Below, in pieces: positions 45,801-55,239 of a DNA stretch of 64,000 nucleotides. Made by a program: the position numbers and the translations under genes. Position 1 is the stretch's first letter; each line of letters starts with the position of its first letter. Location of the stretch: NCBI GenBank assembly GCA_000708835.1, contig DF236973.1:294699-358698 (forward strand), given 5' to 3'. Origin of the DNA: Klebsormidium nitens (lineage: Eukaryota; Streptophyta; Klebsormidiophyceae; Klebsormidiales; Klebsormidiaceae). The notes under the pieces were generated by a model that saw only the letters and a program-made list of their open reading frames with translations, was not told the DNA's origin and did not search any database.

Positions 45801-48800
45801 TCTATTGCTAACGGCAACTTCCTTTCCTGGCAGTCGTACCTCCAGCACTTTGTTTCGGCCGCCAACTCCTCCCCCATTTGTTGCACGCAGCAAGCCGTTG
45901 ATGCTATTGCAGACCGCAACTCTGTTTCCTGGCAGTCTTACGTCCAGCAACTTGTCAAGGCCGCCAAGTCCCACCCCCTGCGGCGCGCGGCGGTGCGAGC
46001 GCTGGCCGGGCTGTTGGTCGCCCTCCCCCACTTCAACCTGCGCGAGAGCCTGCTCCAGGCGCTCGTCCCGCGCATGGACGCGGCGGATGACGTCATCAGC
46101 GGCCAGTGCTGTGGAGCGCTGCGGGATCTGTTTGCGGGGCGGGGGACCGCGCACCAGGAGGCGGCGCTCGAGGCGGTGCAGCTGATTGCGGACTTCGTGA
46201 GTCACTTTCCCAGCAGATTTCGACTGTGCTATTGTGAAAAGTTTTGGAAGTCGTTCAAACTTTTTATTCCCAGCAGTCCGATGCGGTTTGACGCATAGAT
46301 ATGGGCGTGCCGATTCCACGCTTCGGATAGGGAACGGCTTTTGGAGCCCTGCCCGTTGCAAAGATTCGCAATGATTGCCCGATACATCCTGATACGAGCT
46401 GCAGGATTTGAAGAGTTTGGGGATCCACAGCTGATCGAACAAAACCCATTTATTGCGAACGGTGAAGGTTTTGTGATGTACGTATCGCCGAATGTGTTCA
46501 GGAAATTTGCCATGCTCTTCACTTTGCTTGCTCAAGGGGTCGGTCAACCGAGACTTTTCAGCCCTCAGTAGCTTACTTTCTAAGCACTGTACCCCCCGTT
46601 CTCCTGAGCGTTGGTGGTCAAGCCAAAGTGCTGCTACAACATGTGTCAACAAAAGCGAGCGTGATTGAACGCCGTCTCTTCCTCTGCGCAGGTCCGGCAG
46701 CGTGCGTGCAGAGTCCACCCTGACGTCATCCGCGTCTACCTCAACCTGCGCTTCGACGAAGACCTGGGGCGGTCTTCGGGCACCGGCGAGAAGGCTAACG
46801 CTGGTGAGTTTAGTCGGCAGCACTTTTTTAGTCGCAAGAGGGTCTAATCTAGTAAAGGCGCCAATTCATTGATTTGCAACAACTTCAAGGATTTCCCTTC
46901 TTTCCTTTTCACTTTCCTTTTCGTACTTTTTGTGACGATGAGCAGCGCCCTTAGTAACATTTTATACCGTCACTCTAGCCGAGATTCTGTGCAGGCAAGG
47001 TTCATTTTTATTGAGTCAACTGAGGTGACTCCTCAAAGAACAGCGAATCATTGTCTTCCTTGCTGGCAACCAGGATCTTTAAAAGGTGTTAGCGAGTCAG
47101 TTGACAAACATGCTTGGTTGCAGGCGAGTTTCTGCACTGCCTCATTCTAGTCCTTCTCTTGGAACTAACTGATTGGTGGTCAGACCAGCTTATGCTTTCG
47201 CCCTCTCAATCTAAGTAAGGGGTCCAAGAAGGCGCCTCAGCTGGGAAGGAGGAAGCAACAGTAGAACTTTCCGAGGTCAATCCGACTGTTTGCGAGGCAA
47301 AGTTTGTCCCGCCAATGTTCGCGTGGCACAGGACCTTCAGCAATTTCTGGTCGTCCGCATCGTTGATGCTTGCTCCTTCGCATGGAAGGAGGCCTCCAAA
47401 CTGGACACTCGTAATGCCGCTGCCACTTTACAGGAAGAAGCGGAGTCGGACGTTCCGAGAAGCCCAGACCGTCTTGGCACCGTCCGAGTAGGCAGGAGAT
47501 GAAGCAAACCGTGGTAGCCGGTTTTGAAAGTTACTCCATACCCAAAACTCAATCCTGACCCTTCTTCGCCCCTTTGCAGGCAAGGTTTCGAAAAAGGCCG
47601 CCAAGCTGGAGAAGCGCAAGCTCGCCGCCAAGCTGCGGAAAGAAGTCGAGTCGGACGTCCGGGAAGCGGAGGCCGTCCTGGTGCCGTCCGAACGGCGCAA
47701 GCTCCAGAGCCAAACGGTGGCCGCCGTGTTCGAAACGTATTTCCGGGTGCTGAAAGATGCGGACAGTGGGAGCACCAGTCTGCTGTCCGTTGGGGACGGC
47801 TCAGCGGCGAAGGGTTTGGGGCCGCGGCCGCTGCTGGGGGCGGCGCTCGAGGGACTGGCGAAGCTGAGCCATCTGATCAGGTGGGTTGGCTTGTACCCGC
47901 TCTAATTCTTCTGAGAGCAATTGCGGGAAAGTAGGGACATGATTGAGGCTTCTCTTGGCTGATGTGGCGCTCGAAGGGCTTGCGAAGCTGAGCCATCTGA
48001 TCAGGTGGGTTGGCTTGTACCCGCTCTACTTCATGTGAAAGCAATTGAGGGGGGAGTGGGGACAGGGTTAAGGTTTTTCTTGGCTGGGGCGGCGCTCGAG
48101 GGGCCGGCGAAGCTGAAAGATCTGATCAGGTCGGTTGGTTTGTACTCGCTCTAGTTCATGTAAAAGCGTTCGAGGAGGGAGAGGGGACAGGATTGAGGTT
48201 TCTATTGGCTGAGGTGGCGCTCGAGGGGCTGGCGAAGCTGAGCCATCTGATCTGGTGGGTTAGCCTGTACTAGCTCTCCTTCTGTTTTTGGGGTTTCTTG
48301 GGGACTGAGCCATCTGCTCAGGTTGGTTGACATTGTACCAGCTATTCTCTTTAGCAATTGCAAGTCTTTGCGGTGGAGCGCAGTGAGAGGGGGTATAGCC
48401 CAGTTGCCTCGTTTGAAGAGCCTGTTTCATGCTGTCTGGAGGCCTTTTGCTGCTTTTAGCTCCGGTTGAATGCTGCCACCTGCTGATGAGAACCCCATCA
48501 ATGAAGCGTTTCATTCAAGATTTTTGCCATGTCTTGCATCGGCGAAGCGCATTGCATGCATCATCGCACTGGTTTGGGCTTTCAAAGTTTCGTGGCTGGC
48601 TGGTTGCGATGTTCCTTTAGTGGTTGAGCGATCCGGCTCGCTGGATAGTCGCTCACTTTGAAAATCTTTCGTCGAATATGAATTGATTTGAGTAGCATTG
48701 GAGGATTTTAGCGCTAACTTACTTCTCTTATTTCCAAACCAATGGCTTGGCACTCTGAAGGGGAGTCTCGGCTGGTATTACCTCATTGACGTTGTCGTTT

Positions 48801-51800
48801 CCAAGACTGAACATGATGGGATCGAAGTTAAGCGTGCAGTAATGAAGGTTTGGCTTCCCTACTCGAAAACCAGATCCAATCTCATTTGATGCTGCTTCTT
48901 GTACTCTGTGGAGGAGATCTTCTCCACAGTCCTTGTGATTTTGAGGTGCAGGTCCTGAAATTGACTGTGCATGTGTCCACAAGCTCGGGAGTCTTGCCCC
49001 AAAAAACATAAAAGTGCACGAGTGGGCTTCGCTCCTTTCGTCGTGCCTTCTTCATCCCGTTTCAATAGCGCCACCATTTGAAATCAGCAATGATGGTCAG
49101 GACATGGCACTCTTTGAAGTACCACACTTCCTCTTGGTAAGGTCCTGATGCTGCTCACGGTGAAACATGCAAAGGAGGAAGTTCCGCAAAGCTTCTCCGC
49201 TCTTATAAGCTCCAAGTATTGGCTTTCCCTTTGAGGGTAAGCTGTTATACACAAAGTGGGCGCATGACTAGGATGACGTCACTTTCGCAATCAGTGGGTG
49301 AATCTGCGTTCCTCAGCGAACGTCGAAGCTTTGGCAGCTTCAAGCACGTTGAATGCTCGTATGGGCGAAGCATGCGTGGATATCTGGAGAGTCGATGAGT
49401 CAAACATTTAGTAAGGATGCAACATTGCGGATCTTACGATAGAAGGGTGCCTTTTCAAGTTTTTCAAGCCGCTTGTCAAAGCAAGGACGTTCCAAACTTG
49501 GCTTACCGAGAAGGTCGCCAGACTTGCATGATAGTCCTCTGATGCTGCTTGATGCTGCGTGGTCGCCTTGGTAGCGACGCTGAGCAGGGGGTAGTACAGT
49601 GCCAATCAAATCTCATCAGAGATGCCCCCTCTGCAAGCCGCGTCCTCTTTGCGATCGTGGTTACCTTTGTCTTTCTCGTCACACCTCTGGCTGAGTATCA
49701 CATTGCTTGCTCGGATTCCCATTTCCGGCAGTGGCGAACCGTTTCGCCCTTTGAATCGGGATTAGAGACGTCCGACCATCTGTAAAACATTCTCTTTGGG
49801 ATCGTCAAAGCCCCTTTTGATCTGGCTTGTCGTTGAGGTATCTTGTCCATTTCGAGAGTTGGCCCTTTTGCCAATCTCCGGGTGTTTCATGCGGCAAGGA
49901 GGAGAAGACTTTGGCGGCTAAAGTCTGGTCGAGTTTTCGGATGCCTTTGAGCCGCTTTGTGTGGAAAGCGTGTTTTTCTGATAAGGTGTCTTGGCCCTTG
50001 TCTCCGAGAAGCCCCCACTCAACCTACTTTTTGAACATGGTGGATTTGGGCAACCTGATGCAGCAAGTCGGTACGTCAATGCGTTTGGTCCTTCTAAAAT
50101 CGATCCTGGGCGCCAGAACAACGGCCTGATGCAACTATTGGCCTGTATAAAAACAAGCAGCAGTGATTATTTGTTCCTGGCTTGTGGATACAATAGCCAT
50201 CTACGCTTCTTCGCCTGATGCTGCTTGAGAACAAGATTCCCATTGCGATCAGGTGACTCTTTGGTGCGCCAACGCTTGGCGGGTATTGATTGTTAGGAAA
50301 ATGTCTTGCACAAATCAAGTGTTCAAACCATTATATCTAGTGGCGTGCTCGTTTTCTCAACGCGTTGGAAGATTGGTAAGCAGGCAGTACTCACTCGCTT
50401 GATGAGACAAGATGCCGGACTATGAGGTCTGTGGAAGGATTCTGTGCATCTATGTTTTGCGGCCATTCAGCCACACCGCCTTTGTACGGCTGCGAACGCT
50501 ACATTTGACGACTCTTGAAACATAAAAAGTTGCTTCGCATCCAGACCTTACCTTCCTCGGTTGGTGGCTGGGTCGGTTACCTCGACCCTTTTCCAGACCG
50601 TAACGCAAGGGCTCTGCTCTGAATGCGGCAATGACGTTTGCTGATTGGCTTTCTTGCGGAGCCAGCCAAGGCGTTTTCCCGGAGCTGCTCATGTGCTGAA
50701 AGGAAGGGTCAGCCTGAGAACCTCACAGGATTCTCGAACGCCCCTCTCGGTTGTTGCTGAAGAAGTAAAGTCTTTTAAAGAAGGTCAAACCCGGCAGCGA
50801 GGTTGACCCGATCATTGACTCAATACACAAATGTCATACGTCGGAGCAGGAATCCCGCAGCTGCGTTGGAAGAGTCGGTTGATGGTTCCCTCCTTACATG
50901 CTCAGCCTTGAAAGGTCCATTTGTTTATTTGGTTGTCCTTTTGAAATGCCTTCTTGGTGTCGTGGCTTACGTACGTTCCTTTGATCCCAAGGTTCTGGAA
51001 GCAGACAGTTGTCTCCGTGTGCAAGGGCTGAAGTCGCCCATGGAATGAGGGGTCTGCTGGATCGAAGCTTGCTTGGACGATTGTTCGTCTATGTTTCTGT
51101 TCTGCCATATATCTCCCTGATCTAGGAACCTCCTTCAAGGTTGCAGACTTCGTTTTCTTGACCCACTTCCAATCAGTGTGCCCTTGCGTGTACTCATATG
51201 AGCCACAGCTTGACATGTGAGACAGAGCTTGATGGTTTTGTGGTGTTCCTTGGGAACTCCACACAGTTTTTTTGCTGTGATATGTTTCGCCCTTCACATT
51301 CGCGCGTCATCTTCTGGATGCTCTGATTCGAACGTCCACGCTCTTATGTATCCCTTCAAGCGCATCCATGTTGGCCACTTTGGCACTTGTGGTGCAAGGC
51401 CAAATATGATCGCGCCCGTGATGCTGCTCCTGGGCCTCTCTTTAAATTTGAAAAGCTCACACTGGCAATCAAAGACGCCGTTTTCCGCGTCAAACACGCT
51501 AACGTTGCTCCCCCTCGGCCTATTGTTTGCATGCCCTGTGCACAACCTTGTCAGACTGTTAGAAAAGCTTCGCAAAAACATTCCGCGCCTGTTGGCTCGT
51601 ATGACCGCTCAAGATGTCAATCACCACATGCAGCGATGCCAAACCGAGCAAATGTATATTAGCGGGCAGTAGTCCACTGCAGGTTGGGAGATACTTGCGT
51701 GCCTGAAGTCTCCTGGCGCGATAGTCACCTTTCGAGGCCACGTCCGAAACCGTATTGCGTCTGTAGAGTATCTTGGAAGCTTTCGTGTGTGCATGCGGCA

Positions 51801-54666
51801 AAGATGCGGGCTACCGGCATCTTTAAGTGAAGCCAGAGCCTGTCTTCCGGAGCTGAGCTGTAGCACACCTGTCGGACAAACAATTGCTAGCAAGTGTCTC
51901 TGAAGAAGCTTGGCTATTCGTGTAACAGAAGGGACTCTTTACAGAGTCGCTCTGTCGTGCCAAGCTCTGGCTGCGCTGGTCTTTCTCATCGTCCCCTTAA
52001 TTTTTCTTTTTTATATTCGCTTTCTCTGCCATGCACTTTGCCGTCTGAGCTTCAAAGAATTTGACTAGAGACACACTTTCGTCCTTCCTTGACCAGGAAA
52101 GCAAGCTGTTGAAGCCAAACCTCTGTCCATTTCAGTGACGGACCAGTGTAGTTTGCGTCTGACGCCTTTCCCTCACCTTCCTTCCGCAGTGTCGATTTCA
52201 TGGGCGACTTATTGGAAGTTCTGCGCCGCCTCGCGCTGGGGGGCGCCGCGCGCCTGCTGGACGACACCCCCGACCCGGAAACCCCCCCGGAGGTGGACGA
52301 TGACGTCAGCCTGACGCCAGACGAGCAGCTGCAGTGCTGCGTGGCAGCGTTCCGCATCGTCAAGGGCGCGCTCGACGCGCTCAACGTGGACCTGCGCGAC
52401 TTCTACGTGCGGCTGTATCAGCTGCTGCCGGAGGTGCCCTTCGAAAACAGGTAGGGCTTTTGTACTTTTTGGTTGGCTTCAGATAGGGTTTTGGGCTACG
52501 GTTAACGAGGCATTGGGCCTTCCTTGGGCGTCAGTCTCGAAAAGGAACTTTTACTGGCGGCCCTACCAGCTGCTTCCGGAGGTGACCTTTAAGAAAAGGT
52601 GAGAATTTGATGTGTTTGAGGTTCTGGGTTTTCTCGTACTTGGTGGAAGTTCGCGGTTGGGAGTCTGCCCGCTTCTGTGCGCATCTTCATCAGTTGCTGT
52701 CAGAGGTGCCCTGGATTGCAAGTTGTCCCACATGTCTTTTAGAATCTGTGCCACACTTATGGGGTTTATTGGAAGGGCTTTCCAGGTGCTTCGCGTTTCT
52801 TATCGCGCTCTATGTGACCCATGCGGGGGGCTCTGCCAGCTGCTGAAAAAATTTGCCTTCACGTTTGGGTGCGGCGATCTTACCATTCAACACTCACCGT
52901 TAATAATCCATTGCGATTTGGATCATCGCAAGCCATCGATTCAAATGTAGAGATGCAGAATACTTGCAGAGTATTCAACTCTGCTTTTTCTCCCTCCTTG
53001 CAGCGAAATTTTGGGTCCCCCCCGGGGCAGGCCCTTGAGAGCACTCTATGGGGGCCTCTCAAATCCCATCTGTCAAATCTTTTGTACCAGATCATCCCAA
53101 AATTCCTGAAACCCATTGACCTGTAACCTAACTCCTTTTTGTCTCTTCCAGCGACACTCTGGGCCCCGCCCTGGCCCAAGCGCTCGAGAGCACTTTATGG
53201 GAGGCTCGCCAAGTGGACCAGGGCCGCGTCGCGGGTTTTGCCAAGCGGCTTGCGGGGGGTTCCCTCGCCACCACCGACACTGCCGCTGCAGTCGCGGAGC
53301 TGATCGCGCTTCGGCGGCTGTTGCAGCGCCACCCGAAAGTGGGCTCTGGGATGCTGGATACGGAAGGGGGAGGGGGGCTTACGGTGAGGGACTTACCTCT
53401 CCTTTGCTGGATGTAGTGTTTTTCAAGTTCGTGATTCTGTTTGAGCACGCTTCGGGCCTTCGAGGTGTCCTCCATCATGCTGGAATGAAAGGGGGAGGCT
53501 TAAGGTAAATTGACTACTACTTCGTTGCTGTTTATTTCTTCCTTCGGTCAAGAAAAAGGAGAAAGCCGTGCTTTGCAAAATTCCGGTTGTGGTCCGGTAA
53601 GTTTTTTGGTCCCTGGCCCCTATCATGCTTGTGAAGTACCTGCAGCAGCAGCAAAGTGGCGATAATGTATAATCACTTAGAAAAGAGCAGCGGTCTTCCG
53701 TTGACGTTAGAGTCTCATGACACCGTCAGTGAAAAGAAGGGGAAAGCGACACCCTTCGTAAAAAGAAGGGGAAAGCGTTGGATAACAAGAGCCTTTACGA
53801 TTTTTTGCTCGGCAGAATCATGGATTCATTGCCTGCTCTTAAACGGGGGATATTGGTGACGAACGGCTGTTTTCGTACACCTTGGAGGCCAACCCGCCGG
53901 AAAGTCAACAGATTAACTCATGAAAGCGCTCAAGGAACCTCGCTGGCTTTGCGCTGAGGAGTCCACGTCAGCCGCTGACGTCCGTCGTCTTTTGCAGGTA
54001 TACCGCCCCGAGGCTCCCGACCCCGAGAGCAGCGGCGCGCTTGCGTCGTGCCTGTGGGAGCTGTCCCTGTTAACCCGCCACTTCCACCCCGCGATCGCCA
54101 GGCTGGCAGCTGACGTGGCAGCCCTGGCGTCCTCCCGGGATGCAACCGGTTACCTCGGCCTTACTCCGACCGAGGCAGTCACCGCTTACAGCACGGCTGG
54201 GGGGGGCTTCCGACCGGGGATTAAGGCCCCCCGGAAGAAAGGAAATGCGGGCGGGGGCGGAAAGAGAAAACCCGGGTTTGGTGACGCGTTTGCGAAGTTA
54301 GTGGAGGAGAACGAAGTGGGGGGGAGTGGAAGAGGGGGAAACCAGGGGGGTGGTGAGGAGTTGGTCGGGAGAGCGTTTAGGGTTATGTTTAGGGAGGTTA
54401 GGGATCACCGGGACAACTTGGCGCTGAGACGAGAGCAGCGGAGAGTGGCGGCACTGCAGGCCAAGATGCGGGAGCGGGCGGAACAGCAAGCGAAGCGGAA
54501 ACGGAAGACGGAACGGATCGCGAATGGTAGTGTAGGAGGGGTGAATGGAGGGGAGGGCCTTAAGAAGAGCGTTAGAAGAAGAGGACGGTCGAAGGGTCAG
54601 AACAAAAGCAAGGCAAGCAGAAAAAGCGAAGCAAACAGTGAAGGGATGGAAGAAGGTGCCCATTGA
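42807..54666 (+). CDS. NOC3: NOC3, nucleolar complex protein 3 homologue
   Basis: Ten exons: 42807-43007, 43546-44028, 44759-44970, 45293-45395, 45834-46196 (or 45936-46196), 46692-46803, 47580-47880, 52190-52450, 53152-53383 and 53998-54666. All phases agree, giving about 978 or 944 aa. NOC3 pairs with NOC2 to export pre-60S ribosomal particles and is tied to replication licensing in yeast. The N-terminus is Lys-rich (nuclear/nucleolar). Exon 2 is highly charged, with repeated KKQK/EEKKKK. Exons 3-4 are the NOC3 N-terminal domain, with ADPEGHMGALKELLQM, then MLSAMAVFKDICPGYRIRLP. Exon 5 has ALAGLLVALPHFNLRESLL. Exons 8-10 form the CBF/Mak21 region, with ELSLLTRHFHPAIARLA. The tail is basic and low complexity. 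Introns carry many exon-edge copies. Confidence 0.9.
44505..44800 (+). repeat. Duplicated acceptor and exon 3 start, NOC3 intron 2
   Basis: The true acceptor TCGTCCCTAG|GTTGCGTCGCTG (exon from 44759) has a near-perfect copy with exon edge at 44645, 114 bp upstream. The copy keeps CTGCGCGAGTATGCC and the CTGCGCATGGCGGA block but then reads TAA. A more decayed third copy begins near 44508 (GCCGCTGCGC, then TGCCTCGG). Confidence 0.88.
45655..46000 (+). repeat. Three copies of the exon 5 start, NOC3
   Basis: TTTCCTGGCAG|TCGTACCTCCAGCAC (edge 45834) and TTTCCTGGCAG|TCTTACGTCCAGCAA (edge 45936) are 102 bp apart. The first is open through the second, in frame, over 34 codons. A third copy near 45668 (TACTTCCAGCAGCTTGTCAC, then AAG..CTTCAAG) is decayed and lacks a good acceptor. 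Confidence 0.88.
47389..47700 (+). repeat. Duplicated exon 7 segment upstream of NOC3 exon 7
   Basis: The exon-7 text GCCGCCAAGCTGG...GAGTCGGACGTCCGGGAAGC...GTGCCGTCCGA (47594-47690) has a decayed copy at about 47389-47490: GCCTCCAAACTGG, GAAGCGGAGTCGGACGTTCC and TTGGCACCGTCCGAGTAG. The offset is about 205 bp. The copy has lost the reading frame. Confidence 0.8.
47846..48335 (+). repeat. Five-copy tandem array of exon 7 end and donor, NOC3
   Basis: CTGAGCCATCTGATCAG|GTGGGTTGGC with upstream GGCGCTCGA and downstream TTGTACCCGCTCTA is repeated in tandem. Exon/donor edges lie at 47880, 48004, 48129, 48254 and about 48321. The first four are spaced 124-125 bp apart; the fifth is truncated. Identity falls with distance from the true exon. 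The first two donors are identical over at least 20 bases. Confidence 0.93.
48336..52189 (+). other. Remainder of the 4.3-kb NOC3 intron 7
   Basis: The intron runs from 47881 to 52189, far longer than any other in the window. Beyond the donor array it is AT-richer and holds five copies of TGATGCTGC (49146, 49540, 49550, 50216, 51419), a motif shared with the repeat region after 54.7 kb. Open frames of 70-150 codons exist on both strands but I recognise no transposon domain. It is probably an old insertion. Confidence 0.5.
52400..52860 (+). repeat. Copies of NOC3 exon 8 end in intron 8
   Basis: The true end TATCAGCTGCTGCCGGAGGT then GCCCTTCGAAAACAG|GTAGGG (52450) recurs at about 52565-52600 (CCAGCTGCTTCCGGAGGTGA, AAAAGGTGAGAA), about 52687-52722 (CATCAGTTGCTGTCAGAGGT) and, weakly, about 52832-52855. 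Period is about 125-145 bp, again with decay away from the exon. Confidence 0.82.
52985..53220 (+). repeat. Copy of NOC3 exon 9 acceptor and start
   Basis: The true edge CCAG|CGACACTCTGGGCCCC (53152) has an upstream copy TTGCAG|CGAAATTTTGGGTCCC with edge at 53004. GGCCC(A/T), then TTGAGAGCACTCTATGGG versus TCGAGAGCACTTTATGGG, continue the match for about 75 bp. Offset is 148 bp. Confidence 0.88.
53384..53997 (+). repeat. NOC3 intron 9 with small duplications
   Basis: AAAAGAAGGGGAAAGCG occurs at 53732 and again at 53761. Near 53487 the text GGGGGAGGCTTAAGGTAAAT echoes the exon-9 end GGGGGGCTTACGGTGAGG, a likely decayed donor copy about 100 bp downstream of the real one. Confidence 0.6.
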
Positions 54667-55239
54667 ATCTTAAATCAGATATTCCGACCAAGATGTGAGC
54701 TTCTACAACATTGGACTTTCAGCAGATCAATCAAATCAGATTGGAAGGGAGATTTCGAGGCGTGGTCGATCACTCTCGCTTCTTTTTCAACGAACTGCGC
54801 CATCAGGATCAAATACTCTGGAGGTTTTCTCGAAGTGTCGCTTTTCACTCCAGATATGCTTTGTTTCTTACCAATGAGAGGCGAGTCAACCCTTTCCCAA
54901 TGGCGGACTGACGTCAGCATTGGAGTTGGCTGCTCGAGGTACGAACAGATGGTAAACGAAAGGAGGGCATATGATCAGACTTTCCCTTCAGTCTTCCACG
55001 TTCTGAGGGTACGCATTCTAATTCACTCAAGCGTACTGTCTAAGATGAGACGCGCTGACCGGTATACATGCCGAGGTTGCAACTTTGCAAGCGTGTGCAA
55101 TTGAAGCACAGCGAGTGTGACTACAGAATAAGGGGGTTCTATTTTGTCTGTCTGGAAATGGAGGCGCGGCAGCTCTTGAAAGCGACTCTCCGGAAGACAA
55201 TGACATTGTCTCAACGGTTGGCTTACCCAGCTGATGCGC

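Noticed and set aside
48385-48460. tRNA-like start GGGGGTATAGCCCAGTTG
   Set aside because: No anticodon arm or T-arm pairing follows; not a tRNA.
50902-51297. Minus-strand frame of 131 codons with WKWVKKTK, considered as a Copia reverse-transcriptase remnant
   Set aside because: Only a few residues resemble the Copia start of the RT region, and no catalytic motif or LTR is visible.
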